From NCBI RefSeq assembly GCF_020181615.1, contig NZ_CP084029.1, positions 1,413,043 through 1,477,042 of the forward strand: a stretch of 64,000 nucleotides of DNA, written 5' to 3'. The position numbers were made by a program, and so were the translations under genes. Position 1 is the stretch's first letter. Each line of letters opens with the position of its first letter. This document shows, in pieces, positions 50,898-60,148 of this stretch. Source of the DNA: [Mycobacterium] crassicus. GTDB taxonomy: Bacteria; Actinomycetota; Actinomycetes; Mycobacteriales; Mycobacteriaceae. A model generated the notes under the pieces. The model was given only the letters and a program-made list of their open reading frames with translations. It had not been told where the DNA came from and made no database searches.

Positions 50898-52114
50898 GAC
50901 GAGACGGTGAAGGGCACCGTCATAGGTCGGCGTACGTAACTGCCACCCGCCCAAGTGATCCCGGCTTCGTCGACCGTGTAGTCGGGGCAGCGGGCGAGCA
51001 GCTCCTCCAGCGCCACCCGGGCCTGCATCCGCGCGGCCTGGTTGCCGATGCAGTGGTGCGCGCCGTAGCCGAAGCTGAGGATCTGGCGTGGCTTGCGCAG
51101 CACGTCGAGTTCTTCGGCGGTCGGCCCGAACTGGCGTTCGTCCCGGTTGGCCGAGCCGTACAGCAGCAGGGCCCGGCGGCCGGCGGGGATGGTGTCGTTG
51201 CCGATCTCCACATCCCGGGTGGCGGTGCGGGCCAGACCCTGAACCGGTGAGGTCATCCGCAGCAGCTCCTCGACCGCCTCGTTGATCAGGGTCGGGTCAT
51301 CGACCAGCATCTTGCGCTGATCCGGGTGCTGGTGCAGCAATTGAGTTGAGCCGCCGAGCATTCCGGTGGTGGTGTCGTTGCCGCCGGTGACCATGGTGAA
51401 CGCGAAGGCCAGGATCGCGAAGATCCCGGCGTCGTCTCCGGGGGCGCCCATGCCCGCCGCCACCAGATGCGACACGGTGTCCTCGCCCTGGTCGGTGCGA
51501 CGTCGCTCTATCAGTCCGCTGAAATACGTCATCATCTCGATCACCGCGTCCCCGGCGGAGGCGACGCCGTCCGGGTTGATGGTGGCCGCGACGATCGCGT
51601 CGGTCCAGCGGTCGAACTGGGAGCGGTCTTCCTGCGGCACCCCGAGGAAATGTGCGACGACCATCGAGGGCAGCGGCTTGAACAACTCGGCGACGATGTC
51701 ACCGCCACCGGCCGAACGCAGCCGCTCGATCCGCTCGATGACGAACGCCCGCACCTCCGGCTCGAGCTGCTTGACGTGCGCCGGGGTGAACGCGCGGGCC
51801 ACCAGCTTGCGGAACTCGGTGTGCTGCGGCGGGTCCTGCATCACCATCGGGGGGTTGGCGGCCAGGCCGATCATCTCCAGGTCGCCGTAGGTGATCGTCA
51901 GACCCTTGGCCGAGGAGAAGGTCTCATGATCGGAGGCGGCCGCCCAGACGTCGGCGTGCCGGGACAGCACGTAGTAGTCCTGGTCGGGCGCGTCCGCCGG
52001 TACCACGTGGTGGACCGGGTCGTGCTCGCGCAGCGCGGCGTACATCGGCCAGGGGTTGGGCCAGGTGTCGGCGTTGCACGGCTGAAATTTCGGATGAGAC
52101 ATCACGTCTGTCAT
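50894..52114 (-). CDS. cyp130: Cytochrome P450 CYP130
   Basis: A 406-residue soluble P450, closely matching M. tuberculosis CYP130 along its whole length. It has the I-helix TMVTGGNDTTTGMLGG, the ExxR motif EELLRMTSPVQGLAR, and the heme-binding FGYGAHHCIGNQAARMQARVALEELLAR with the Cys ligand near residue 351. The physiological substrate is unknown. M. tuberculosis CYP130 has been shown to bind azoles and aryl amines. The redox partner is not encoded here. ATG 52114 (MTDVMSHPKF) lies within an inverted repeat. A second in-frame ATG four codons later would start inside the same repeat. Confidence 0.93.
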   Translation of the reverse strand: MTDVMSHPKFQPCNADTWPNPWPMYAALREHDPVHHVVPADAPDQDYYVLSRHADVWAAASDHETFSSAKGLTITYGDLEMIGLAANPPMVMQDPPQHTEFRKLVARAFTPAHVKQLEPEVRAFVIERIERLRSAGGGDIVAELFKPLPSMVVAHFLGVPQEDRSQFDRWTDAIVAATINPDGVASAGDAVIEMMTYFSGLIERRRTDQGEDTVSHLVAAGMGAPGDDAGIFAILAFAFTMVTGGNDTTTGMLGGSTQLLHQHPDQRKMLVDDPTLINEAVEELLRMTSPVQGLARTATRDVEIGNDTIPAGRRALLLYGSANRDERQFGPTAEELDVLRKPRQILSFGYGAHHCIGNQAARMQARVALEELLARCPDYTVDEAGITWAGGSYVRRPMTVPFTVSS

Positions 52115-52150
52115 GTCTCATAGATACGACAATCGTCCATTCAGTGTCAA
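52094..52150 (-). promoter_or_regulatory. Promoter and operator of the cyp130-tetR operon
   Basis: On the minus strand TTGACA (52145-52150) and the -10-like TATCTA (52121-52126) are 18 bases apart, 6 bases before ATG 52114. A perfect inverted repeat ATGAGACAT (52094-52102) and ATGTCTCAT (52113-52121), 10 bases apart, spans the start codon and first codons. A bound TetR dimer would block initiation. The -10 lacks its usual final T. Confidence 0.6.
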
Positions 52151-52181
52151 TGATTTGTGGGAATCGCATCCGGCGCGGTGC

Positions 52182-52210
52182 TTGCATGAGACTGCAATGC
52201 AGTCTACGTT
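52182..52210 (+). promoter_or_regulatory. Promoter of the mmpS-mmpL operon with central palindrome
   Basis: TTGCAT (52182-52187) and TACGTT (52205-52210) are 17 bases apart. The spacer is almost filled by the palindrome AGACTGCAATGCAGTCT (52189-52205, 8-bp perfect arms). GTG 52218 lies 7 bases after the -10, so the mRNA should be leaderless. This is a textbook TetR-repressible arrangement. Confidence 0.65.
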
Positions 52211-52217
52211 TGCCGCT

Positions 52218-52703
52218 GTGTCACAACGTCGGCCCAAGGCCCTGAACAGGCATGACAGGCAGAAGGTTTCATTAGTACGCCACCTGGGTCGTAACTGGAT
52301 GCTGTTGACGGCGGTGCTCGTCTTGTTTGTCGCCGGACTTGCGGTGTTTCGCCTGCACGGCATCTTCGCGTCCCGCGACGTCACGTCAACCCCGACCGGC
52401 TTCGCCAATGATGTCGTGCCGTTCAACCCCAAACGCGTGCTCATCGAGGTCTACGGCGCGCCGGGCACGGTCGCGACCATCACCTATTTGGATGTGGATG
52501 CGCAACCGCAACGCGCCGACGCCGTCGTGCTGCCCTGGTCCTACGACGCTACGACGACGAAACCTGCTGTCGCTGCCAATGTCTCGGCCCAAGGCGACGG
52601 CGATTCGATCGGCTGTCGGATCACGATCGACCAAGAAGTCAAAGACGAGAGAACGGTGAACACCGTGCACGCCTTCACCTACTGCCTGGACAAGTCCGGA
52701 TGA
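52218..52703 (+). CDS. MmpS family membrane protein
   Basis: A 161-residue accessory subunit of an MmpL exporter. After a basic start ([25 protein letters not shown]), one membrane helix (about residues 26-45, [20 protein letters not shown]) leads to the periplasmic MmpS domain. That domain contains [41 protein letters not shown] and TCYCL-like end YCLDKSG. GTG 52218 is chosen because it is 7 bases from the -10. ATG 52197 would lie within the operator palindrome. It overlaps mmpL by four bases. It resembles MmpS4/MmpS5, which help export siderophores and drugs. Cargo is unknown. Confidence 0.88.
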   Translation: MSQRRPKALNRHDRQKVSLVRHLGRNWMLLTAVLVLFVAGLAVFRLHGIFASRDVTSTPTGFANDVVPFNPKRVLIEVYGAPGTVATITYLDVDAQPQRADAVVLPWSYDATTTKPAVAANVSAQGDGDSIGCRITIDQEVKDERTVNTVHAFTYCLDKSG

Positions 52704-55624
52704 GCCCGCGGGTGTCGTGGCATCGGGTTCCGGACCTGCTGCGAAGGTACTCCGCCGCGATCGTGTTCTTCTGGCTCGCGGTCGCGATGGTGACGAATGT
52801 CTTCGTACCGCAGTTGGAGAAGGTGGCCGAAGCGAACAACGCGTCGCTGAGCCCCCAGGATGCCCCATCGCTACAGGCCGCCAAACGCATCGGTCAGGTT
52901 TTCGACGAGTTCAGCTCGGACAGTTCGGCGATGATCGTGCTGGAGGGCGATGAGCCGCTGGGCGTCGATGCGCACCACTACTACGACGGGTTGATCGACA
53001 AGCTCAACCGAGACACCCGGCACGTCGAGCACGTTCAGGATTTCTGGGGCGACCCGTTGACCGCGGCCGGCTCGCAGAGCCCCGACGGCAAGGCCGCGAT
53101 GGTGCAGGTGTATCTCGCTGGGAATCAAGGTGAATCGCTGGCCAACGAGTCGGTCGATTCGGTGCGCGACATCGTCAACGGCACACCGGCGCCACCGGGT
53201 GTGCGGGCGTACGTCACCGGCGCCGCACCGCTGGTCACCGACCAGTTCGAGGTCGGCAGTAAGGGCACCTGGAAGACGACGTTGATCACGATCGGCGTGA
53301 TCCTGACAATGCTGCTGTGGCTGTACCGCCGAGTCACCACGGCGATCCTGGTGATCTTCATGGTGATGATCGAGTTGACCGCTTCGCGCGGGGTGGTCGC
53401 GGTGTTGGCCAACGCCGGCATCATCAAACTGTCGACATATTCGACGAATCTTCTGACACTGCTCGTCATCGCCGCGGGCACCGACTACGCGATCTTCATA
53501 CTCGGCCGTTTTCACGAGGCCCGCTACGCCGGCCAGGACCGCGTCGCGGCGTTCAACACGATGTATCGCGGCACCGCACACATCATTCTGGGCTCGGGCC
53601 TGACGATCGCCGGTGCGGTGTTGTGCCTGACGTTCGCTCGGTTGCCGTACTTCCAGACCCTGGGCGTCCCCGCGGGCATCGGCGTTCTGGTCGCGGTGGT
53701 GGCGGCCCTGACGTTGGCGCCCGCGGTGCTTGCCGTCGGCCGGCACTTCGGCCTGTTCGATCCCGCGCGGCAGCTGCGCACCCATGGTTGGCGGCGTATC
53801 GGCACCGCCCTGGTGCGCTGGCCCGGCCCCATCCTGGTCGCCTCGATCGCGGTGGCGCTGATCGGTCTGCTCGCGTTGCCCGGATATACGACCAGCTATG
53901 ACACCCGCCCCTACATGCCGGCCGATGCACCGGCCAACATCGGCTATCAAGCCGCCGAGCGGCACTTCTCGCAGGGCAGGCTCAACCCCGAGCTGCTGAT
54001 GATCGAAGCCGACCATGACCTGCGCAACCCGACGAACATGATCCTTCTCGAGCGCGTCGCCAAGGCGATCTTCCACACCGACGGCATCGCACAGGTCCAA
54101 TCGATCACCCGTCCGCTGGGCACGCCGCTGGATCACACGTCGATCCCGTTCCAGATCAGCGCCGGCAGCGCGACGCAGATCCTCAACCTGCCCTTCCAGG
54201 AGTCGCAGGCCGCCACCATGCTCAAACAGGTTGAGGTGATCAACAAATCGATCGACGTCCTGCGTCGGCAGTACGCACTGCAACAGCAGTCCGGCGCCAT
54301 CACCAATGAACAGGCGAGGGCATTTAAGGAGACGGTGGCTACCGCGACGGATCTGCGGGACAAAATCGCCAATTTCGACGACTTCATCCGCCCGCTGCGC
54401 AGCTACTTCTACTGGGAGCCGCACTGTTTCGACATCCCGGTCTGCGCGGCGATCCGGTCGGTGCTCGATGCGCTCGACGGAATAGACCTGCTCACCTCGC
54501 AGCTCGATGACGTCGCGGGCAGCATCGCCAAACTCGACGCGCTGCAACCCAAGCTGCTCGCGCTGATCCCGCCACAGATCGCCAGTCAGGAGGAGAACCG
54601 CGACCTGAGCCTGTCCAACCACGCGACCAGTTCCGGGTTGAACGACCAGGCCGCGGCGGGCCTGGACAACGCGACCGCCATGGGAAAGGCGTTCGATGAG
54701 GCGAAGACCGACGACTCGTTCTATCTGCCGCCGGAGGTCTTCACCAACCCCGAATTCATGCGCGGGGTGAGGATGTTCATGTCGCCCGACGGCAAGGCCG
54801 CGCGGATGATCATCACCCACGAGGGCGATCCCGCGACACCGGAGGGTATTTCGCACATCGACGCGATCCGCCATGCCGCACGGGACGCGGTAAAGGGAAC
54901 CCCGCTCGCGGGATCCAAGATCTACCTCGCCGGCACCGCGGCCACCTACAAGGACATCGCCGAGGGCGCCAAATACGACCTGATGATCGCCGGAATCGCC
55001 GCACTGAGCCTGATCCTGCTGGTGATGATGTTCATCACCCGCAGCATCATCGCCGCACTGGTGATCGTCGGCACCGTCGCCTTGTCGTTGGGAGCGTCGT
55101 TCGGGCTCTCGGTCCTGATCTGGCAGTACATATTCGGAATCCAGCTGTACTGGATCGTGCTGGCACTGGCGGTGATCCTGCTGCTGGCGGTGGGATCGGA
55201 CTACAACCTGCTGCTGATATCGCGCTTCAAGGAGGAACTCGGTGCCGGCATCAATACCGGCATCATCCGGGCGATGGCCGGCTCCGGCTCGGTGGTGACC
55301 TCGGCGGGTTTGGTCTTCGCCGCCACCATGGCGTCGTTCCTGTTCGCCGATCTGCGGGTCCTGGGCCAGATCGGCACCACCATCGCCCTCGGGCTGCTGT
55401 TCGACACGCTGATCGTGCGTTCGTTCATGACCCCGTCGATCGCAGCGCTGCTGGGCCGCTGGTTCTGGTGGCCGCTGAAGGTGCGCCCCCGGCCCGCCAG
55501 TCAGATGCTGCAGCCCTACGGATCCCGGGCCGCGGTGCGCCAGTTACTGCTGTGGGAAGACGGTGATCTCGCCACGTCCGCAGTTGCGCCGGCCGCGAAT
55601 AACAGCGGGGGAGGGCAACGGTGA
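52700..55624 (+). CDS. MmpL family RND exporter
   Basis: A 974-residue inner-membrane RND transporter that uses the proton gradient to export lipids, siderophores or drugs. It has about 12 helices in two halves. Large periplasmic loops follow TM1 and TM7, and the second carries a helical coiled-coil-like insert. The proton-relay Asp-Tyr pairs are seen in TM4 ([16 protein letters not shown]) and TM10 ([16 protein letters not shown]). The [42 protein letters not shown] pattern is family-typical. Length and pairing with MmpS favour the MmpL4/MmpL5 group. ATG 52700 overlaps mmpS, and the end overlaps the small membrane protein. Confidence 0.92.
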   Translation: MSPRVSWHRVPDLLRRYSAAIVFFWLAVAMVTNVFVPQLEKVAEANNASLSPQDAPSLQAAKRIGQVFDEFSSDSSAMIVLEGDEPLGVDAHHYYDGLIDKLNRDTRHVEHVQDFWGDPLTAAGSQSPDGKAAMVQVYLAGNQGESLANESVDSVRDIVNGTPAPPGVRAYVTGAAPLVTDQFEVGSKGTWKTTLITIGVILTMLLWLYRRVTTAILVIFMVMIELTASRGVVAVLANAGIIKLSTYSTNLLTLLVIAAGTDYAIFILGRFHEARYAGQDRVAAFNTMYRGTAHIILGSGLTIAGAVLCLTFARLPYFQTLGVPAGIGVLVAVVAALTLAPAVLAVGRHFGLFDPARQLRTHGWRRIGTALVRWPGPILVASIAVALIGLLALPGYTTSYDTRPYMPADAPANIGYQAAERHFSQGRLNPELLMIEADHDLRNPTNMILLERVAKAIFHTDGIAQVQSITRPLGTPLDHTSIPFQISAGSATQILNLPFQESQAATMLKQVEVINKSIDVLRRQYALQQQSGAITNEQARAFKETVATATDLRDKIANFDDFIRPLRSYFYWEPHCFDIPVCAAIRSVLDALDGIDLLTSQLDDVAGSIAKLDALQPKLLALIPPQIASQEENRDLSLSNHATSSGLNDQAAAGLDNATAMGKAFDEAKTDDSFYLPPEVFTNPEFMRGVRMFMSPDGKAARMIITHEGDPATPEGISHIDAIRHAARDAVKGTPLAGSKIYLAGTAATYKDIAEGAKYDLMIAGIAALSLILLVMMFITRSIIAALVIVGTVALSLGASFGLSVLIWQYIFGIQLYWIVLALAVILLLAVGSDYNLLLISRFKEELGAGINTGIIRAMAGSGSVVTSAGLVFAATMASFLFADLRVLGQIGTTIALGLLFDTLIVRSFMTPSIAALLGRWFWWPLKVRPRPASQMLQPYGSRAAVRQLLLWEDGDLATSAVAPAANNSGGGQR

Positions 55625-56052
55625 CTTGGGGTGTTCTGACGGTATTTGCCGCTGTGCTGGCAATCTTCTGCGCCGGGTGCGCACTCGTGTACGTCCGGCG
55701 ACTGGAGAAGCGGGCGCCGGCTGCACTCGGCGAAGACATCGGTGCCCACAAATCGGTGCTGGCCAAACTCCGCAAGCGTCAACCACTGACGCAAGACGAG
55801 TTCCAGTACGCCAGTGAACTGGTCGCCGACGCCCGCTCCCCGCTGGCGTATGCGATACCCGCCGTGTTGTTCTCCGCGGGACTGTTCTACATCTTCGGCT
55901 GCCTTCACGAACTCGACGTCCACGGCGGCAACCCCTCGTTCCGGACGTTCATCGGGGGCTTTCCCATGCTGGGCTCGTTGAACATGTTCGGACAGTTCGG
56001 CAGAGTCGCACGATTGAAGCCGCGGCTGGCGGATGCGGTCGTACTGAAGTGA
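55621..56052 (+). CDS. Small two-helix membrane protein of the MmpS-MmpL operon
   Basis: A 143-residue protein of unknown function. Helix 1 is residues about 2-24 ([23 protein letters not shown]). A charged middle region ([49 protein letters not shown]) follows, then helix 2 (about 75-92, [18 protein letters not shown]), and a tail ends [23 protein letters not shown] 55621 overlaps mmpL by four bases and its end overlaps the regulator, so all four genes form one tightly coupled operon. It is probably an accessory subunit or a partner of MmpL. No known family is recognised with confidence. Confidence 0.72.
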   Translation: MTWGVLTVFAAVLAIFCAGCALVYVRRLEKRAPAALGEDIGAHKSVLAKLRKRQPLTQDEFQYASELVADARSPLAYAIPAVLFSAGLFYIFGCLHELDVHGGNPSFRTFIGGFPMLGSLNMFGQFGRVARLKPRLADAVVLK

Positions 56053-56846
56053 TGACATCCGTGGAAACCGTTGCGCCAGAGCTGATCGAGGCCGCAGTGC
56101 GCGCCGCCGAGAAATTCGGACGCGACATCGTCGATGTTCCGGTCAGTGCTATCGCCGCCGAAGCCCAGATGTCCCGCAGCACGCTGCTTCGCAGACTGGG
56201 CGGATCCCGCGGCGTTCTCGACGCGGCGGTCCGCGCCGCCGGAATCGACCCCGGTGGCCGGCCCCCGGTACGGGTGCGGGCGCTCACCGCGGCCGCCGAG
56301 TTGATCAGCGAAAACGGCTTGGCGGCAACCACCCTGGACATCATCGCCGACCGTGCGGGCTGCTCGGTGTTCAGTCTGCATTCCGTTTTCGGTGGCCGCG
56401 ACGAACTGCTGCGCGCAGTGTTCGACCAGTACAGTCCGATCCGCGACCTCGAGGACTATCTGGCCGCCATGCCGGATGACCTCGGTGCCACCGTGCACGG
56501 CGTTTACCGCACAATCGCGGACACCCTGAGTCGTGAACCCCGGGTCGCTCCGGCGATGCTGGCGGAGGTGTACTCGCGGCCGGAAAGCGCCACGGTGCAG
56601 TCACTGACCCGCTACGCGGCCCCTCGCACGTTGAGTACGCTCGGGGCCTGGTTCGAGGCGGAGATCCGCGCAGGACGCATCAAGGATCAGCCGCTGCTGG
56701 TGCTGATCCAGCAACTTCTCGGACCCATAGTCGTTCACATGCTCATGCGCCCGGCGTTCCCCGATGCCCTCGACTTCATGCTGCCCGACATCGACAGTGT
56801 CTGCGAACACTTGACGACCAATTTCCTTGCCGCCGTGGCGATGTGA
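56049..56846 (+). CDS. TetR-family regulator with two tandem HTH domains
   Basis: A 265-residue regulator at the end of the mmpS-mmpL operon. Two TetR-type DNA-binding domains are seen in a row. The first (about residues 10-65) is PELIEAAVRAAEKFGRDIVDVPVSAIAAEAQMSRSTLLRRLGGSRGVLDAAVRAAG. The second (about 76-128) is RVRALTAAAELISENGLAATTLDIIADRAGCSVFSLHSVFGGRDELLRAVFDQY. A normal TetR C-terminal effector and dimer domain follows. Most TetR proteins have one HTH. The first is degenerate in the YxF region (RRLGGS). It probably represses the operon through the palindrome 52189-52205. Confidence 0.82.
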   Translation: MMTSVETVAPELIEAAVRAAEKFGRDIVDVPVSAIAAEAQMSRSTLLRRLGGSRGVLDAAVRAAGIDPGGRPPVRVRALTAAAELISENGLAATTLDIIADRAGCSVFSLHSVFGGRDELLRAVFDQYSPIRDLEDYLAAMPDDLGATVHGVYRTIADTLSREPRVAPAMLAEVYSRPESATVQSLTRYAAPRTLSTLGAWFEAEIRAGRIKDQPLLVLIQQLLGPIVVHMLMRPAFPDALDFMLPDIDSVCEHLTTNFLAAVAM

Positions 56847-56847
56847 G

Positions 56848-58215
56848 TTAAATCCCCGAACCCGGATTGAGGATGTTCAGCGGGTCGAGCGCGGCCTTGA
56901 CCCGCTGGTTCAGCGCCATCGCGTCGGCGCCCAGCTGCTCGGCAAGCCACGGGCGCTTCAGCCGGCCCACGCCGTGTTCACCGGTGATCGTCCCGCCCAG
57001 GGCGATCGCCAGATCCATGATCTCGCCATAGGCGCTCTGCGCGCGGTCTGCCTCGTCGGGGTCGCTCGGGTCGTGCACGATCAGCGGGTGCGTGTTGCCG
57101 TCGCCGGCATGCGCGATCACCGAGATCATCAACCGGTGGTCGGCGGCGATCTTCTCGATCCCGGTGATGAGGTCGGCCAGTTTCGTCAACGGGACGCCCA
57201 CGTCCTCGAGCAGTAGAGGTCCCTTCGCCTCGATGGCCGGGATGCAGAACCGGCGGGCGGCGACGAATCCCTCAGCCTCGATCGGGTCGTCGGTGGAGAA
57301 CACGTCCTTGGCGCCGTGTTCGGTGAATACCCGGGCGATCAGTTCGATGTCCTCCGCACCGGCGTGTCCCCGCTCGTCGGAGGCCGCGACCAGCATCGCG
57401 GCGGCCTCGCGGTCCAGTCCCATTCGCAGGTGGTCTTCGACCGCGTTGATCGCCACCGAGTCCATGAGCTCCAGCATCGACGGGCGCAGCCGTCCGGTGA
57501 TGTCGAGCACCGCCTCGGCCGCGGCCGCCACCGAGTTGAAGTTGGCCACCACCACTGCCGATTTCGGCTGGGCCGGAAGCAGTCGCAACGTCACTTCGGT
57601 GATCACCCCGAGGGTGCCCTCGCTGCCGACGAACAGTTTGGTCAGCGAGAGCCCGGCCACGTCCTTCAGGCGTGGCCCGCCGAGGCGCACCGCGGTGCCG
57701 TCGGCCAGCACCACCTGAAGGCCGAGCACGTAGTCGGTGGTGACGCCGTACTTGACGCAGCACAGCCCGCCGGCGTTGGTGGCGATATTGCCGCCGATGC
57801 TGCAGATTTCGAACGACGACGGATCCGGTGGGTACCAGAGACCCTGTGCGGCAACGGCCTTTTTCACCTCGGCGTTGAACAGGCCGGGCTGGCACACCGC
57901 GGTGCGGGTGACCGGGTCGACGGTGATGTCGCGCATCTTCTCGGTGCACAGCACGATCCCGCCGTCGACGGCGGTGGCGCCGCCCGACAGCCCGGTGCCC
58001 GCGCCCCGGGTCACCACCGGAACCCGGTGGGCGGTGGCCCAGCGCATGACCGTCTGCACCTCTTCGGTGCGCAGTGGGCGCACTACGGCCAGCGGCCGGC
58101 CAGCCGACGGGTCCAGTGCGTTGTCCTGTCGGTAGCCGTCGGTGATCGTGGGATCGGTGACCACCATGCCCTCAGGAAGGGCGGTGATCAGCTGGGCCAA
58201 GGCATCGATGCTCAC
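56848..58215 (-). CDS. FAD-linked oxidase of the GlcD/D-lactate dehydrogenase family (Rv1257c-like)
   Basis: A 455-residue FAD enzyme of the GlcD/VAO family, predicted to oxidise a 2-hydroxy acid such as glycolate or D-lactate. The FAD-binding PP-loop is VTRGAGTGLSGGATAV. It is followed by DPSSFEICSIGGNIATNAGGLCCVKYGVTTDYVLGLQVVLADG and KLFVGSEGTLGVITEVTLRLLP. The C-terminal cap has HAGDGNTHPLIV and TGEHGVGRLKRPWL. GTG 58215 gives the exact M. tuberculosis length I recall and is 7 bases from TAGGAT. It is convergent with the tandem-HTH tetR, only one base apart. The electron acceptor partner (GlcE/F) is not encoded nearby. Confidence 0.88.
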   Translation of the reverse strand: MSIDALAQLITALPEGMVVTDPTITDGYRQDNALDPSAGRPLAVVRPLRTEEVQTVMRWATAHRVPVVTRGAGTGLSGGATAVDGGIVLCTEKMRDITVDPVTRTAVCQPGLFNAEVKKAVAAQGLWYPPDPSSFEICSIGGNIATNAGGLCCVKYGVTTDYVLGLQVVLADGTAVRLGGPRLKDVAGLSLTKLFVGSEGTLGVITEVTLRLLPAQPKSAVVVANFNSVAAAAEAVLDITGRLRPSMLELMDSVAINAVEDHLRMGLDREAAAMLVAASDERGHAGAEDIELIARVFTEHGAKDVFSTDDPIEAEGFVAARRFCIPAIEAKGPLLLEDVGVPLTKLADLITGIEKIAADHRLMISVIAHAGDGNTHPLIVHDPSDPDEADRAQSAYGEIMDLAIALGGTITGEHGVGRLKRPWLAEQLGADAMALNQRVKAALDPLNILNPGSGI

Positions 58216-58222
58216 GTAGGCG

Positions 58223-58228
58223 ATCCTA
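58223..58228 (-). promoter_or_regulatory. -10 box of the FAD-linked oxidase gene, leaderless
   Basis: TAGGAT on the minus strand, 7 bases before GTG 58215. It rejects a 138-residue longer start at 58629. Confidence 0.5.
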
Positions 58229-58270
58229 CGAACTTCACCGGAGGCCGGTGGCGCACGGCACGATGGATCA

Positions 58271-59089
58271 ATGCTTAACCACCCGCGCACCGGCCAGCCG
58301 TTCGAATCCCCGGTTCCGCCCGGCTCCGGTTGGCCGGGGGACCCGGCCACCCCTGCGACCCCGCAGGCCGCCGATGCCGCCCGGGTGGCCCGGCTGGCCG
58401 AGCAGGCCGAGTCGATCCAGGAGCTGGATGCGCTGATCAGCGTCTGCCGGGCCTGCCCTCGTCTGGTCACCTGGCGCGAAGAGGTCGCCGTCACCAAGCG
58501 GAAGTCATTTGCCGACCAGCCGTACTGGGGGCGTCCGGTACCGAGTTGGGGATCGCCCCAGCCGCGGGTGCTGATCGTCGGGCTGGCGCCGGCCGCGAAC
58601 GGCGCCAACCGGACCGGCCGGATGTTCACCGGTGACCGCTCTGGCGACCAGCTCTACGCCGCATTGCACCGGGCGGGTCTGGTCAGCCAGCCGACCAGTG
58701 TCGACGCCGCCGACGGGCTGACCTCCAACGGAGTTCGGATCATCGCACCGGTGCACTGCGCACCGCCGGACAATAAGCCCACGACGGTCGAACGCAACAC
58801 CTGCGCGCCGTGGCTGGACGCCGAGTGGCGACTGATCGCCCCGCACGTGCGGGTGATCGTGCCGCTCGGCGGCTTCGCCTGGCAGACCGTGCTGCGGCTG
58901 TTGGCCGACCGGGTACCCAAGCCGAAACCGAAGTTCGGCCACGGCGTGGTCGCCGAACTCGACTCGGGGTTGCGGGTGCTGGGGTGCTTTCACCCCAGCC
59001 AGCAGAATATGTTCACCGGCCGGCTCACCCCGGCGATGCTGGACGACATCTTCAGCGAGGCGGCGGCGCTGGCGGGACTATCCGGCTGA
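58271..59089 (+). CDS. udgB: Family 5 uracil-DNA glycosylase UdgB, Fe-S type
   Basis: UdgB removes uracil and other deaminated bases from DNA. The 272-residue protein has the family-5 motif [24 protein letters not shown], which lacks the usual catalytic Asp/Asn. The late motif is [18 protein letters not shown]. Four cysteines for the 4Fe-4S cluster are seen: two in VCRACPRL, one in RNTCAPWL and one near GCFHPS or VHCAPP. The Pro/Ala-rich first 40 residues look disordered. ATG 58271 starts in the 55-bp gap to the divergent oxidase gene. M. tuberculosis has the Tap efflux gene before it; that gene is missing here. Confidence 0.9.
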   Translation: MLNHPRTGQPFESPVPPGSGWPGDPATPATPQAADAARVARLAEQAESIQELDALISVCRACPRLVTWREEVAVTKRKSFADQPYWGRPVPSWGSPQPRVLIVGLAPAANGANRTGRMFTGDRSGDQLYAALHRAGLVSQPTSVDAADGLTSNGVRIIAPVHCAPPDNKPTTVERNTCAPWLDAEWRLIAPHVRVIVPLGGFAWQTVLRLLADRVPKPKPKFGHGVVAELDSGLRVLGCFHPSQQNMFTGRLTPAMLDDIFSEAAALAGLSG

Positions 59090-59110
59090 GCCGCCGCGTT
59101 GACTAACGGC

Positions 59111-60148
59111 ATGCGCCTTTCCGTCCTCGACCTCGTCCCGGTTCGTACCGATCAGACCACCGCTGACGCGCTGGCCGCCACGGTGCGGTTGGCTCAGGCC
59201 GCCGACCGGCTCGGTTTCACCCGGTACTGGCTGGCCGAGCACCACAACATGCCGGCGGTCGGCGCCACCAGCCCACCGGTGTTGCTCGCCTACCTGGCCG
59301 CGCAGACCTCCCGGGTGCGGCTGGGCTCCGGCGGGGTGATGCTGCCCAATCACGCTCCGCTGGCGGTGGCCGAACAGTTCGCGCTGCTGGAGGCCGCTGC
59401 ACCCGGCCGCATCGACCTGGGCGTCGGCCGCGCACCCGGCTCAGACCCGGTCACCTCGGTCATGCTGCGCGGCGGGGCCGGCCGTGACGATCGGGATATC
59501 GAGAACTTCCCCGACTACCTCGACCAGGTGCGGGCGATGATGAGCAGCCGGGGCGTGCAGGTTCAGTTGCGCGACGGGGACTACCTGCTCAAGGCCACCC
59601 CGGCCGCCGCCAGTGAGCCGCGGCTGTGGCTGCTGGGCTCCAGCATGTATTCGGCGCGGCTGGCCGCGGCCAAAGGCCTGCCGTACGTGTTCGCGCACCA
59701 CTTCTCCGGGCAGGGCACCGAAGAGGCGCTGACCTACTACCGAGCGAACTTCACCCCGAGCCCGCTGTGTGCCGAGCCCACGACGTTCCTGACGGTCAAC
59801 GCGGCGGTCGCCGAAACTCATGATGAGGCAACAGCATTGATGCTGCCGAATCTGCAGATGATGGCCCGGCTGCGGACCGGGCGGCCACTGGGGGCGGTTG
59901 ATCTGGTCGAGGACGCGAGAGCGAACCAGGTCTCCGATGCCGAACAGCGGATCATCGACGGCAGTCTGCGCCGCGCGGTCGTCGGCGCCCCCGCCGAGGC
60001 GGCCGACCAGATCCGGGCACTGGCAGAGCATTTCGGCGTGGACGAGGTGATGGTCAACCCGGTGGCTTCGGCTCGCCGCGGCACCGACCCGGCAACCGCG
60101 CCCGGCCGCGAGCAGACCCTGGAACTGCTCGCCAAGGAGCTGTTCTAG
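59111..60148 (+). CDS. Luciferase-like (LLM) flavin-dependent oxidoreductase
   Basis: A 345-residue FMN-dependent monooxygenase-like TIM barrel (bacterial luciferase family). It has the start [21 protein letters not shown], the [22 protein letters not shown] substrate/cofactor region, [45 protein letters not shown] and [29 protein letters not shown]. This subgroup has the AEHHNMP motif shared with YhbW-type proteins, so FMN rather than F420 is likely. ATG 59111 is preferred over TTG 59099. It is convergent with the PGRS gene, sharing bases at the stops. Substrate unknown. Confidence 0.87.
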   Translation: MRLSVLDLVPVRTDQTTADALAATVRLAQAADRLGFTRYWLAEHHNMPAVGATSPPVLLAYLAAQTSRVRLGSGGVMLPNHAPLAVAEQFALLEAAAPGRIDLGVGRAPGSDPVTSVMLRGGAGRDDRDIENFPDYLDQVRAMMSSRGVQVQLRDGDYLLKATPAAASEPRLWLLGSSMYSARLAAAKGLPYVFAHHFSGQGTEEALTYYRANFTPSPLCAEPTTFLTVNAAVAETHDEATALMLPNLQMMARLRTGRPLGAVDLVEDARANQVSDAEQRIIDGSLRRAVVGAPAEAADQIRALAEHFGVDEVMVNPVASARRGTDPATAPGREQTLELLAKELF

